A stretch of 64,000 bases of DNA from Methanosarcina sp. ERenArc_MAG2 (GCA_023955635.1 JAMXHR010000010.1:1-64000), one strand, 5' to 3'; shown: positions 27,767-37,450, counted from the stretch's first letter. Numbers and translations are program-made. Notes: generated by a model from the sequence alone, not told the origin.

Positions 27767-28220
27767 TCATTCAAGATCCGGAACCTGCTCGAAACCCACA
27801 GGAGCAAAGCCATGTTCTCTATCTGCAGTTCTTCTGGCAGAAATACCTTCCAGCTCAAAAATGAAAGCTTCAACTACCATAAAAACTTTGCTTTCACCCC
27901 TCAAACATCCCAGTTTAATATTTTCTCCCCTGCCTGCCCCTGCATGCAGGTGAATCTCCGGCTTTCCATCCTTTAGGAAAATATCTCCTATCCCCAGAAT
28001 CTCATGGACATTATCAAAGCCGGACCATACAAGTTCCGGGGGTTACACTTTCTTTCGGGCCTGTAACAAGCTTCGCTTCTTTTAATGCCCCGATCAGTGT
28101 AAAAACAGCAGACTCGATTCGTTCTAGTTCAGCAAGTTTGATCAGTTCCAGAATCAGGTCATCTCCATGGTCGATTCTGACAGTAAAGACCCTTCCTATT
28201 CTTCCTTTTGCATACTCCAT
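27767..28220 (-). CDS. PPC (DUF296) domain protein (single-base break)
   Basis: The reconstructed product is about 151 residues. N-terminal MEYAKGRIGRVFTVRIDHGDD, then LIGALKEAKLVTGPKE, the metal-binding PEIHLHAGAGRG and a C-terminal FIFELEGISARRTADREHGFAP. The frame is lost in a C5 run (28038-28042 on the plus strand as G5); C6 restores VTPPELVWSG. This family is trimeric and is fused to AT-hooks in plants; prokaryotic members are presumed nucleotide or DNA binders. The ABC gene ends 3 bases before its start, so they form an operon. Confidence 0.82.
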
Positions 28221-28223
28221 CTT

Positions 28224-28913
28224 TTATCCTCGCTGATTTGTAATTTTCCCGTCCACAAGTCTGATAATTCGGTCAGCTTTTGAGGCCAGGTCTTCGTTAT
28301 GAGTAACCACGATAAACGTCTGATTGTACTCCCTGTTCAGCCGCCTGAGCAGCTCATAGATCAGGTCACCCGTTTTTGTATCAAGGTTGCCTGTAGGCTC
28401 GTCCCCGAGTACGATTGCAGGAGAGCAGCTAAGTGCTCTTGCTACTGCAACCCTCTGATTTTGTCCTCCTGAAAGTTCCCCAGGTCTGTGATCCATCCGT
28501 TCTTCAAGCCCTACTTCTTTCAGAAGTTTTTCGGCAACTTCCTTTGCTTCTTTCCTGCTTTTTCCTGCAATCAAAAGTGGCATTATTACATTTTCCAGGG
28601 CTGTGAAATCCGGGAGCAGATGATGATACTGGAAGACAAAGCCTAACATCCTATTCCGCATTTCTGAACGTTCCCTATCCGACATTTTCGTTACATCGTT
28701 GCTGTCTATCAGGAGGGTTCCCGAACTTGGGGTATCCAGCAAGCCTATCAGGTGCATAAGAGTGCTTTTGCCTGAACCTGATGGTCCTACAATTGCCACG
28801 AACTCCCCTTTTTTAATTTTCAGATTTGCGTTGTCGAGCGCTCGAAATTCCATTCCGTTTTTATATATTTTTGTCAGGTTTTTAAGCTCGATAATTGGGC
28901 TTTCTTCTGTCAT
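28224..28913 (-). CDS. ABC transporter ATPase, LolD/MacB type
   Basis: 229 residues with Walker A GPSGSGKST (near 43-51), Q-loop VFQYHHLLPDF, signature LSGGQNQRVAVARAL, Walker B AIVLGDEPTGNLD and H-loop VVTHNED. The sequence NLKIKKGEFVAIVGPSGSGKS and the 'Gly-Leu-Leu-Asp' spacing are typical of ATPases that work with FtsX-like permeases (lipoprotein or macrolide export). No permease gene is next to it in this window. The PPC gene follows directly. Confidence 0.92.
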   Translation of the reverse strand: MTEESPIIELKNLTKIYKNGMEFRALDNANLKIKKGEFVAIVGPSGSGKSTLMHLIGLLDTPSSGTLLIDSNDVTKMSDRERSEMRNRMLGFVFQYHHLLPDFTALENVIMPLLIAGKSRKEAKEVAEKLLKEVGLEERMDHRPGELSGGQNQRVAVARALSCSPAIVLGDEPTGNLDTKTGDLIYELLRRLNREYNQTFIVVTHNEDLASKADRIIRLVDGKITNQRG

Positions 28914-29060
28914 GCTTTTCCTGCATTTTCAAAACCATTATATTAAAAGTAGAGGGGTCTCTTAGTAAATAGCTTTTGGGCAGAAGACACGATACCCTGC
29001 AGAAACCTTTGTTTTCGGGGCGAAATCTCCTCTTTTCCTGATAGGGTGCATATCGCGCCT

Positions 29061-29942
29061 TTACTTCAATTCCCCTTTGCTTACAATATAAGCCGCTGTG
29101 AGAATGAAACTGCAACCCAGAAGGGTAGACATATAGAGCGGATTTTTAAGAACAAGGATATCAAAGAAAATTCCGGAAACAGGCTCGACAAGGGCAAGGA
29201 TGCTTCCTGTCTGCGCCCGGATTCCTGAAATCCCTCTGAGATAGATAACGGCAGCGAACGTAACAGTGAAACCGAAGAGAATCAAAGTGTTGAGGTCTCC
29301 AAGGAAAACATGAAGTGGAGTGGAAAGTGCAGAAGGCAGCATAAAGAGAAGGCTTATTCCAGTTAACCAGAAAGTCTGAGCTATTCCTGTGTAATCATGC
29401 CTGAGATAACGAATCATTATTATAGTCGTACCGAACGACAACCCTGAAAGCAGGCCGAAAATGAGGCCTTTTTGGAAATAGGGGTCTGTATCTACACTTA
29501 TCAGAACTTCTCCGGGACGTGAGATCAGTAAAACCCCTGCAACTGCAAGCAAGAGTGGAAGAAGGGTTTTACTGTTGCTGCGTTCTCCCAGGATCGGAGG
29601 GGCAAGCAGACTAACATACACCGGGGCAGTATAAAGCAAAAGGACGGCAACGGAAATACCACTATATCTGATAGATGAAAAATAGCACATGCCCGTAATC
29701 GCATTCAAAAGGCCAAGGAGCAGAAGATATTTTCTCTTTTTTCCTGGCTTCAGTTGTCCAAGCCCTCGACTGAATAACAGGTAAATAAAAATCATGCAGA
29801 CGCCAAAAAAGAGCCTGGAGAAAAGAACGGATCCAACTGACATATCCTGGACCCTATCCAGAAAAACACCTATAGTGCCGTAGATTATACTGCCAGTTAC
29901 AACTTCTGAATACGGCTTTAAAGAGCTTTCCTGTACAGACAT
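29061..29942 (-). CDS. DMT/EamA-family transporter, copy 1
   Basis: 293 residues with ten predicted membrane helices in two EamA halves (first GSIIYGTIGVFLDRVQDMSVGS, second FGLLSGLSFGTTIIMIRYL). The family exports amino acids, nucleotides or other metabolites. It is a tandem paralogue of the next gene upstream: RVQDMSVGSVLFSRLFFGVCM against YLQDMSVGSIIFYRVFFGLSA. Substrate unknown. Confidence 0.88.
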   Translation of the reverse strand: MSVQESSLKPYSEVVTGSIIYGTIGVFLDRVQDMSVGSVLFSRLFFGVCMIFIYLLFSRGLGQLKPGKKRKYLLLLGLLNAITGMCYFSSIRYSGISVAVLLLYTAPVYVSLLAPPILGERSNSKTLLPLLLAVAGVLLISRPGEVLISVDTDPYFQKGLIFGLLSGLSFGTTIIMIRYLRHDYTGIAQTFWLTGISLLFMLPSALSTPLHVFLGDLNTLILFGFTVTFAAVIYLRGISGIRAQTGSILALVEPVSGIFFDILVLKNPLYMSTLLGCSFILTAAYIVSKGELK

Positions 29943-30051
29943 GGCCGAGAATTGAGGGACTGCAGATATATAATTTTTGGGAAGGAATGTAGGGTAAAAA
30001 CATTCTTATTGAAAAATAAAAATGGATATAGAATTTATTTATTCTATATCC

Positions 30052-30999
30052 TTAAAATTTGTTTTTTCTGACAAAAATATTTTTGCCAAAAGCTATTTTG
30101 TCCCTGAAAATCAGTTTTTTCAGGGAAAATGAATCATTCAGGCTGATGACAATTGCAGCAGCCAGGATGAAAACACAGCCAATAAGCATTCCGCTGTGAA
30201 TCGGGTTTCCAAGTACCGTATAATCAAAAAAGATACAGGAAACCGGCTCAAGCAAAGTAAGTATGCTGCCCGTAATAGCGCTTACGCCTGTTACACCTCT
30301 TATATAAAACACTGCTCCAATACCGGTAATCAGAACCCCGAAGAGCATTAGGACTGGAAGATTTGCAGCAAGCACATTCCCTGGAACGGAAACTGCAAAC
30401 GGTGAAAGGAAAAACAGGCTGATTGCACTCTGCCAGAAGAGCTGAGTAAGGCCATTATATTCGTCTCTGAGGTAACGGACGGAGATTATAACGCCACTGC
30501 TGAAAAGGCCTCCTATAAGCCCGAAAAGTACTCCTTTAAGGTAACTGCTGCCAAATTCAAGCTGTTCGAAGCCTCCTTCCGGTCTTGTTACATAGAAGAC
30601 GCCTATCAAGCCAAGGAAAAGGGCAAAGATAGTTTTTTCCGTATTATTTTCTCCCAAAAGTAGAGGTGCAAGGAAGGTTAGATAAATGGGGTCCGTATAG
30701 AGTAGCAAAACTGCTGAAGAGGCTCCTAAATAACGAATTGCAGAATAATAGGAAAACATTTGCAAAACATAAAAGATTCCCAGGAAAATCAGGTAATTTT
30801 TCTTTCTTTTTAGAGCGAGCTGGCTTAAATTCCCGGTAATGGCAAGATAACATAAAATGGCTGAAAGTCCAAAGAACACTCTGTAAAAAATAATTGAACC
30901 TACTGACATGTCCTGTAGGTATGCCATGTAGATCCCGACAGTGCCATAAATTATGCAGGCGATTAGTAGTTCAAAGTGGTGCTTAAGGGGAGCAGTCAT
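30052..30999 (-). CDS. DMT/EamA-family transporter, copy 2
   Basis: I start at ATG 30999 (MTAPLKHHFELLIACIIYG) by alignment with its paralogue; the open frame continues 38 codons further but is AT-rich and unlike it. About 315 residues, ten membrane helices, two EamA repeats, and a basic tail (FGKNIFVRKNKF). The paralogue pair probably arose by local duplication and keeps the same order of helices. Confidence 0.87.
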   Translation of the reverse strand: MTAPLKHHFELLIACIIYGTVGIYMAYLQDMSVGSIIFYRVFFGLSAILCYLAITGNLSQLALKRKKNYLIFLGIFYVLQMFSYYSAIRYLGASSAVLLLYTDPIYLTFLAPLLLGENNTEKTIFALFLGLIGVFYVTRPEGGFEQLEFGSSYLKGVLFGLIGGLFSSGVIISVRYLRDEYNGLTQLFWQSAISLFFLSPFAVSVPGNVLAANLPVLMLFGVLITGIGAVFYIRGVTGVSAITGSILTLLEPVSCIFFDYTVLGNPIHSGMLIGCVFILAAAIVISLNDSFSLKKLIFRDKIAFGKNIFVRKNKF

Positions 31000-31120
31000 A
31001 GATAATTTAGAGGGAAGGAATGTATATATATTTTTAGTAAGATAATATATTTGTAATAATATAACACTGTGTAATAATCGTTTTAATGTTTGGTTTTTCT
31101 GAGTTTTCCCCACTATAAGT

Positions 31121-32788
31121 TCAGCTTTCAGGCTTCTTCAGGCTGAGGACTACATGCTGTCTGCTTCCGATCCTGTAAATGGTAAGCCCTTTGAGCCCCT
31201 GTCTCCAAGCATAAATCAAAGCCTGTTTGATATCTTCTTTCCCTGCATAATCAGGCATATTTATTGTTTTCGAAATTCCGGCATGGCAATGCCTTTGGAA
31301 AGCTGCCTGCACATTAATATGAGCCTTCCAGTCAATATCAAGCGCTGACCTGAAGATCCGTTTTTCTTCTTCACTTACAAGTTTCGGGTTTTCCACATTC
31401 TGCAGGGTGCCGTGCTTATAGACATGCTTGAGAAGCCAGTTGTAGTCAACTTCCGGTAGCTTTGACATGAAATGCGCCTCGAAAAGCGGATGAACAAGCA
31501 TAAATTCCTTTCCTACTGTCCGGGTCCGCCTGTATACCCAGCTGAAAACAGGCTCAATTCCTGCAGAACAACCGGCAAGAATACTGATTGTGCCTGTCGG
31601 AGCGACTGCAGTCAATGCAGCATTTCTCATAGGAAGTTCCCAGGTGGAATTTTCATGTTCAGGAAAAGGCTCTTTTTCTGCAGCAAGCTTTCTTGACTCT
31701 CGGACTGCAGCCCAGCTAATCTGTTCCATAAGCTTTTCCGCAAGCTTGAGAGTCTCTGAAGAGTCATACGGTAGCCCAAGCTTCAAAAGCATATCATGAA
31801 AGCCCATGACTCCAAGCCCCATTTTCCTTGTCCTTTTTGTCGCAGCCTCAATTTCCGGAACAGGGTATGTATTCTTATCGATCTCATTATCCAGGAAACG
31901 GACAGCTTTTCCGGTGATTTCCCTGAGCAGGTCCCAGTTAACTTTTCCGTCTGTAACGAAAAAAGAGACATTTATGCTGCCCAGGTTACATGATTCAAAA
32001 GGCAGAAGAGGCTCTTCTCCACATGGGTTCGTGGCAGAGATATCGCCAAGTGCAGGTGTGAAGTTATCCCGGTTTATGCGGTCATAAAAAAGGATACCTG
32101 GTTCGCCGTTTCTCCAGATCCCCTCGACAATTTCGGAAAATATGCAGCCTACAGTCATGCCTGTTTGTTTGTTCCACACCTCACCGACCCTATCTGCTTC
32201 GACAAGCTCCATGAAAGTATCAGGAATCAGAACCGAGAGATTAAAGTTGCTCAATTCTCCTTCGACATGCTTTGCCCTGATGAAATAAACGATATCATTA
32301 TGGGAAACATTGAGGATGCCCATATTAGCCCCTCTGCGCCTTCCGAACTGTTTTACAATCTCAGTTGCCTCATTAAAAAGTTTCATGACGGCTACAGGAC
32401 CGCTGGCAGCTCCGTCTGCACAAAGGCTGGGAGAACCGTTCGGGCGTATCTGTGAAAAATTAAACCCTGTGCCTCCTCCGGTTTTCTGGATCAGTGCTGT
32501 TGTTTTGATGGCATCAAAAATCTCCTCGATGCTATCCTCCACAGGAATTACAAAACAGGCTGCAAGCTGCCCGAACTCGGTACCCGCGTTCATGAGCGTG
32601 GGCGAACTCGGAAGAAAAATCTTTCTGATCATCAGGTCCTTAAATCCCAGATATTCTTCTTCAGTTATTGCAATTGCCTTTGCCACCCTCTCGCAAATAT
32701 CCTCCCAATCTCTTTCCCCTTTGCGCAGATATCTGGCTTTAAGGGTTTCACTGATCAGGAAATCCAATCCTTCTTTTGTTCCCCACAC
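31121..32788 (-). CDS. nrdJ: Adenosylcobalamin-dependent (class II) ribonucleotide reductase
   Basis: 555 residues, starting at a GTG with AGGAG about 10 bases upstream. The ten-stranded barrel carries ISATNPCGEEPLLPFESCNLGSINV (the Cys-Gly-Glu loop and the paired active-site Cys), SSPTLMNAGTEFGQLAACFV (redox Cys) and GVAPTGTIS-type finger loop (VAPTGTISILAGCSAGIEP). It makes deoxyribonucleotides with B12. It ends soon after the barrel (LTIYRIGSRQHVVLSLKK), without a C-terminal CxxC tail, so it is shorter than many class II enzymes; reduction may need an external thioredoxin-like protein. Monocistronic. Confidence 0.9.
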   Translation of the reverse strand: MWGTKEGLDFLISETLKARYLRKGERDWEDICERVAKAIAITEEEYLGFKDLMIRKIFLPSSPTLMNAGTEFGQLAACFVIPVEDSIEEIFDAIKTTALIQKTGGGTGFNFSQIRPNGSPSLCADGAASGPVAVMKLFNEATEIVKQFGRRRGANMGILNVSHNDIVYFIRAKHVEGELSNFNLSVLIPDTFMELVEADRVGEVWNKQTGMTVGCIFSEIVEGIWRNGEPGILFYDRINRDNFTPALGDISATNPCGEEPLLPFESCNLGSINVSFFVTDGKVNWDLLREITGKAVRFLDNEIDKNTYPVPEIEAATKRTRKMGLGVMGFHDMLLKLGLPYDSSETLKLAEKLMEQISWAAVRESRKLAAEKEPFPEHENSTWELPMRNAALTAVAPTGTISILAGCSAGIEPVFSWVYRRTRTVGKEFMLVHPLFEAHFMSKLPEVDYNWLLKHVYKHGTLQNVENPKLVSEEEKRIFRSALDIDWKAHINVQAAFQRHCHAGISKTINMPDYAGKEDIKQALIYAWRQGLKGLTIYRIGSRQHVVLSLKKPES

Positions 32789-32996
32789 AAAAATCTTTTC
32801 TCCTGTGAATATTCAGCAGGCTTCAGTCTCCGCTAAAATAAATTATATTCCATATTAATTTACGGCAAAGTGTAATATAATACGTGCATATCAACATATG
32901 TTAGAAGGATTTACGATACGAAAAATGAGTGGACTGTTAAAATATTCTACTATATTCTAGTGGTTCTCGACCTATTTTTTCTTTAGGGCATAAATC

Positions 32997-33299
32997 GACT
33001 CAGTACCAAAATCCAGTGATGAACGTAAAATTAAAAATCACTAGTACTGCGATTCCGAAGTATATTCACAAAACTTGACTTTCTAATAGATTCACCGATC
33101 ACGAATTTTTCATTAAATAAGGAATTTATTTTGGAATCGAAGCACTAGATTTTGTAATTGGTTACAATCCTTGTGATTTTACTTCTAGGTTGAAGCCTTT
33201 AGATATCGAATGTTAATTTTGATTGGAGGCTGAATTCTTCTTACGAATTCAGATTTTCAATCAAGAAATGCAAAAATCACTAGATTTTGGACCAGAGTC
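32997..33299. repeat. MITE, family A, copy 2, with 8-bp target duplication
   Basis: Ends GACTCAGTACCAAAATCC and the inverted TTTTGGACCAGAGTC are the same as at 10188-10386. The target duplication CATAAATC is exact (32989-32996, 33300-33307) and lies within a transposase remnant. The internal sequence matches copy 1 except for a 102-bp insertion (33044-33145). Confidence 0.9.
33044..33145. repeat. MITE, family B, nested in family A
   Basis: Ends GTACTGCGATTCC and GGAATCGAAGCAC are inverted repeats; TA is duplicated on both sides, within the sequence CACTAG of family A. The short size and TA duplication point to an IS630/mariner-type driver. Confidence 0.75.
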
Positions 33300-33639
33300 C
33301 ATAAATCATTCAATAATTCGAAAACAAAATCAGTAAACTGTTGGGGTTCATATTTACTAAGAAGGTCATAAATTTCCTTTTCAGTGGGTACTGAACTGAT
33401 TTTTAAACAGGCTTTCAAGCTTCCCCTTTCTTTCAATTCCCTAATAGCATAGGAGATCTCACAGGAAAAAATATGCTCAAAAGTACGATTTTAAAAGCAG
33501 GAACTGATTTTGGGGGCAGGATGCCCCTCTTCGTAAGTATTTGTCTGCAAGATCTAAAACCAAAAACATTTAATATTTCGGATAATAATTTCCATTTGAA
33601 ATCTTCGTTTACTGGAATAAGCGGAGCTTTCATATTTTA

Positions 33640-34031
33640 TCATCAGAGGAGGGTTGTAAGTCCTCTTGAATAAAATTTACGATTTTATAAGACTTTAATT
33701 GGAATTTAAATGGAAAATAAGATGTATTTTTTTTGGGAAACCATTAACCGTCTTAATTAGTGGAAAAAAAGAAAAATAATCTTCAGTTTGATGGTGAGTT
33801 TAAGAGGACCCTATTTAAAGAGTATATATCATTTAAAAAATAGAATTTTCTCCCCGAAGAGTGCCGGTTTCAGTTTTTTGCCCAAGATATCGTCTTTTCC
33901 GGCTGCCAGTCTGAACTCGATAGGACACAGGAATTTTTGTTTTCGGGCATTTATCCATACAAATCGATAAAAGAAAGACACTTATGAATGTGGCCCTTAG
34001 TATGACTCTTCTTCATATGAGCCTTTAATAT
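33640..34031. other. Intergenic, no gene seen
   Basis: AT-rich sequence of about 390 bases between a transposase remnant and the next MITE. Short frames present do not look like genes. Confidence 0.35.
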
Positions 34032-34307
34032 CCTACATTCGGCAGGTCGACAATTAATTTTCAATAGATTTACTGATGGCGATTTTGAAATGATGCTCCA
34101 TAATTGTGTGCAGTTGTTAGGTTTACATATGACCAATTGTTAATTTCTCATACAAAACTTCAATGAAAAAATGATTCAGTACTTATATATGTCGTGGGAA
34201 TTGAGCCACACGTTAACCAACTTTAAACCCAATATATAGTTAGCTAATATTCAAAAACGGTATCGGAAAAATATTCTAATTTTTAATGTCGACCTGCCGA
34301 AAGCAGG
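34032..34307. repeat. MITE with IS1634-like ends, 7-bp target duplication
   Basis: Ends CCTACATTCGGCAGGTCGAC and CCTGCTTTCGGCAGGTCGAC (read inward) resemble the CCTAGATTCGGCAGGT ends of the IS1634-type element at 40561. TTAATAT is repeated at 34025-34031 and 34308-34314. 276 bp, no coding capacity. It is probably moved by the IS1634-type transposase. Confidence 0.8.
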
Positions 34308-34441
34308 TTAATATGACTTTCAATTAACGATGAAGCTGGCCATCACCAATTATTAGCCGATCATTATAGAAAGTTACATTACTGATTGTTACATTTTGAC
34401 AAAAACAAGTGACAAAAAACAGGTGACTGCGAGACAAAGAA

Positions 34442-35132
34442 ATGGCTGACGTAAAAATTACCTGGCTTGGGCATTCTGCTTTTTTGCTCGAAGCCGAAAA
34501 AAGTGTTAATTGACCCTTTTATTTCAGGAAACCCAATGGCTCCATTCAGCCCTGAAGAACTGAACCCTGACATCATAGCCGTAACTCACGGACACCGCGA
34601 CCATTTTGGAGATACGATAGAAATTGGAAAACGGACTGGATGTCGAATAATTTCCATTCATGAAGTTGCAAACTACATCAAATCAAAAGGAGTCTTTGCA
34701 GAAGGCATGAATAAGGGCGGTACAGTGCATGTGGAAGGCATAGCACTAACCATGACCGAGGCACTTCATTCCTCTTCAATTGAGGCATCAGATTTCAGTT
34801 TCGACGGGGGCTGTCCGGCAGGCTTTATAATAGGCATTAGCGGGCATTCTATCTACCACGCAGGAGATACCGGAGTATTTGGGGATATGCAGCTTATTGG
34901 TGAACTCTATGAACCTGAACTGGCCCTTCTGCCCATAGGAGACAGGTTTACAATGGGGATAAAGGAAGCCTTAAAAGCTGTAGAACTCATCCGGCCCAAG
35001 ATTGTAGTGCCTATGCACTACAGCACCTTCGATATTATAAAACAGGACCCTGAAGAGTTCAAAAGAGCCGTTGAGGCAAAAGTCGATACAAAAGTCATTA
35101 TTATGAAACCCGGAGAATCTATAGAACTGTAA
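34442..35132 (+). CDS. UPF0173-type metallo-beta-lactamase-fold hydrolase (frame break near start)
   Basis: The true start is ATG 34442 ([20 protein letters not shown]), behind a poor ribosome site. An A6 run at 34497-34502 shifts the frame; A5 or A8 would restore [20 protein letters not shown]. The product of about 230 residues has the metal-binding [10 protein letters not shown], a second site in [11 protein letters not shown] and the closing MHYSTFD. These are two-metal hydrolases of unknown natural substrate, widely annotated as metal-dependent hydrolase. Monocistronic. Confidence 0.88.
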
Positions 35133-35310
35133 AATCATGGCATTAGAGAAAAAAGGAATAAAAGCCTTCGCTGAATAAAGAAAGACACTTACGAGAGAAG
35201 GACCACCACAGCAACAACTTTTATCGCTCCCAACTAATTTTGCAGGAAGCAGGTCCAATTTCCAGCTTTAGAAAGGTATATATAGTTTCTCAAATTCAAT
35301 GGTTATTGAT

Positions 35311-35613
35311 ATGATTGATGGAGAAAATATACAGCTTTTCAAGGCGCTAAGCGAAGATACCAGGTACAGGATCATCGGGGCTCTTCTTGAAGCCGAGAGC
35401 AAATGCGAAGAGAAAAGGTGTGGTTACTGCAAAGGAGAGCTATGTGCATGTGAGATCCCGGAACTCATTGGCAAAACCCAGTCCAATACCTCAATGCACC
35501 TTGCAAAGTTGCTGGATTGGGGAATAATTAAAGTAAGAAAAGAAGGGAAGATGAGATTATATTCTATAAAAAACGAAAAAGTCAGGAAGGTTTTGAAAGT
35601 TGTTGAAGAGTAA
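35311..35613 (+). CDS. ArsR/SmtB-family metalloregulator
   Basis: A TATA box GGTATATATAG ends at about 35286, so transcription should begin near 35305; I therefore prefer ATG 35311 (MIDGENIQLFKALSED) over the ATG at 35299. About 100 residues: winged helix TQSNTSMHLAKLLDWGIIKV and wing KEGKMRLYSI. Ahead of the recognition helix there is an unusual Cys-rich insertion, CEEKRCGYCKGELCACEIP, with five Cys, which suits binding of As(III), Sb(III) or another thiophilic metal. It likely controls the permease locus at 36065-38242; a motif TTGATATGATTGA at its own start recurs in the permease promoter. Confidence 0.88.
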   Translation: MIDGENIQLFKALSEDTRYRIIGALLEAESKCEEKRCGYCKGELCACEIPELIGKTQSNTSMHLAKLLDWGIIKVRKEGKMRLYSIKNEKVRKVLKVVEE

Positions 35614-36064
35614 TTTTTACCACTAATACAATTAAAACTTCATAATTATCCTACCTGAAAGACATCCTCCTTCAGGGAGTAGGTTTTCTTGCCTGGCTTT
35701 TCAGCAATAAATTCAATCTTCACTGTTTCAACTTACCAGTGATTTGCCGATGAAGATAGCTTTCTTCTATTCCGTAAATAATTCATTTACGTATTTCTGC
35801 AACCTTTCCAGGAATGCTTTTTTCTGATTTACTTTATAGCTTTCTCGACTATTCAGAGAATTCACGGGCTTATTTTCAGAAAAAATGTAAAAAACATTTT
35901 GGACGCAGGCACAAAAATTTATCGAGTTTAAAAAATTGGAAATTTCTGGCTTTGTGGACAACTTAATATAGTAATAAGTAATATCAATGTATACTGATAT
36001 GATTGAAAATTGAGATGCACGATACTAAAACGAAGTAACAAATTTATAAAAGAAGGACTTCAAA
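35614..36064 (+). promoter_or_regulatory. Permease promoter with ArsR-type palindrome
   Basis: No gene. A TATA-like ACTTAATATAGTAAT lies near 35961-35975. Just after it the imperfect palindrome ATATCAATGTATACTGATAT (35982-36001) is followed by GATTGA; CTGATATGATTGA here matches TTGATATGATTGA at 35305-35317 at the ArsR gene. A site between TATA box and gene suits repression. GAAGGACTTCAAA provides the ribosome site before 36065. Confidence 0.55.
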
Positions 36065-37036
36065 ATGGTTGACATATTCTATCCTCTTCAATGGATTGCT
36101 GACAAACTGACATATGAGGTGTTTGGGATTGCACCTGATACTAACCTTGGAGCAAGTGTCAATTTCATCATTTACGATGTGATGAAAATCTTCGTCCTTC
36201 TAACCGTGATGATTTTTTTCATCTCTTACCTCAGAACCTACATCACCCCTGAAAAAACCCGAAAAGTGCTCGGAGGCAAAAAAGGATTGCAATATCATCT
36301 ACTTGCCTCCCTAATAGGAACGATCACCCCTTTTTGTTCATGTTCATCTGTTCCAATCTTCATAGGGTTTGTTGAAGCCGGAGTTCCTCTTGGAGTAACT
36401 TTCTCCTTCCTTATTACCTCTCCTCTGGTAAACGAAGCCGCGGTTGCTGCACTGTGGGCCACTATTGGCCTAAAAGCAACTTTAATTTATGTGATCTCAG
36501 GTACTTTGCTTGGTGTGTTTGGTGGGTATTTTATAGGCCTCCTGAAAATGGAAAAATACGTAGCTGATTTCGTTTACAGGATAAAAGTGGGGGATCAGGC
36601 CAAAAAACCGGAAGATCTGAATATAAAAGAAAGGGCTACTATCTCCTATGAAAGCGTTAAGGATATAGTGGGAAAAGTCTGGATATATGTGATTATCGGA
36701 GTCGCTCTGGGAGGAATCTTCCATGGCTATGCACCCGAAGGCATCCTGGCAAAATATGCAGGCAAAGATAATCCGTTTGCCGTCCCAATTGCAGTTCTGA
36801 TAGGGGTCCCTCTTTACTCGAACGTGATGGCCATGATCCCTGTTATAGAAAGCCTGATCGGCAAAGGGCTTCCAATAGGGACTGCACTTGCCTTCCTTAT
36901 GGCCGTTAATGCAATTTCCCTTCCCGAAATTATAATCCTGAAAAAAGTGCTTAAAAACAGGCTGATAGGAGCCTTTGTTTTAATTATTACAGTATCTATC
37001 ATTTTTACGGGATATCTATTCAACATTATTCTGTGA
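36065..37036 (+). CDS. ArsP/DUF318-type permease
   Basis: 323 residues with eight or more membrane helices in two halves. The signature TPFCSCSSVPIFIGFVEAGVP (near 95-115) holds paired Cys that bind trivalent organoarsenicals in ArsP. It is followed by ITSPLVNEAAVAALW, and the second half repeats the pattern (GVPLYSNVMAMIPVIESLIG). The family exports methylarsenite or related metalloids, but other members are general permeases. It heads a run of small thiol-rich proteins, which supports a metal or metalloid substrate. Confidence 0.87.
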   Translation: MVDIFYPLQWIADKLTYEVFGIAPDTNLGASVNFIIYDVMKIFVLLTVMIFFISYLRTYITPEKTRKVLGGKKGLQYHLLASLIGTITPFCSCSSVPIFIGFVEAGVPLGVTFSFLITSPLVNEAAVAALWATIGLKATLIYVISGTLLGVFGGYFIGLLKMEKYVADFVYRIKVGDQAKKPEDLNIKERATISYESVKDIVGKVWIYVIIGVALGGIFHGYAPEGILAKYAGKDNPFAVPIAVLIGVPLYSNVMAMIPVIESLIGKGLPIGTALAFLMAVNAISLPEIIILKKVLKNRLIGAFVLIITVSIIFTGYLFNIIL

Positions 37037-37120
37037 AACTGAAGTATTACTGAAGCTTGAAAAAGACAGAAAAAATATCCAAAAACCAAAAAATAAAAAC
37101 CAAAATACGAGGTTGAAAAC

Positions 37121-37354
37121 ATGAAAATCGAAGTCCTTGGAACTGGCTGTTCAAAATGTAAGAAAACAAAGGAAGTCATTGAAAAGATACTAAAGCAAGC
37201 TGGTGTTGAAGCTGAAGTTGTTAAAGTTGAGGATTTTGAAACGATCCTGAACTACGGTGTCATGGTCACTCCTGCGGTTGTTATTGACGGAGAAGTAAAG
37301 CTTGCAGGAAAAATTCCGGATGAAAAAGACATCAAAAAATGGATCACTAAATGA
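37121..37354 (+). CDS. Mini-thioredoxin (redox-active disulfide protein)
   Basis: 77 residues with a thioredoxin fold: beta strand MKIEVLGTGCSKCKKTKE with active-site CSKC (residues 10-13), then the cis-Pro loop MVTPAVVIDGEVKLAG. This MTH895/TM0996-like group often sits beside ArsP-type permeases. It could reduce the permease cargo or a metal-thiol complex. GAGGTTG lies 6 bases before the ATG. Confidence 0.9.
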   Translation: MKIEVLGTGCSKCKKTKEVIEKILKQAGVEAEVVKVEDFETILNYGVMVTPAVVIDGEVKLAGKIPDEKDIKKWITK

Positions 37355-37356
37355 AA

Positions 37357-37391
37357 GAAAAGAAAAGAAAAGAAAAGAAAAGAAAAGAAAA
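37357..37391 (+). repeat. Seven tandem GAAAA units
   Basis: Starting just after the thioredoxin stop, GAAAA is repeated seven times, ending in a longer A run. A purine tract of this kind may vary in length by slippage; in the spacer it could affect coupling to the next gene. Confidence 0.85.
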
Positions 37392-37450
37392 AATTGCCAC
37401 TTAAAGGACTAAAATAACCGAAAGTAGATTCAAGAAGGAGAGAAATAAAT

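Larger units (their letters stand above)
32935..33633 (-). pseudogene. DDE-type transposase remnant carrying a MITE
   Basis: The start MKAPLIPVNEDFKWKLLSEI is followed by an N-terminal region (ILTKRGILPPKSVPAFKIVL). A T6 run at 33466-33471 breaks the frame; T7 gives FFSCEISYAIRELKERGSLK and KISSVPTEKEIYDLLSKYEP. At 33300 the family-A MITE interrupts, and beyond it reading resumes on the same strand (LCPKEKIGREPLEYSRIF) to about 32935, where homology stops. The catalytic part is lost. IS4-like family is my best guess. Confidence 0.65.

Noticed and set aside
27691..27953. Small frames opposite the PPC gene
   Set aside because: They arise only because the PPC gene is read in a shifted frame; the minus-strand PPC frame explains the region.
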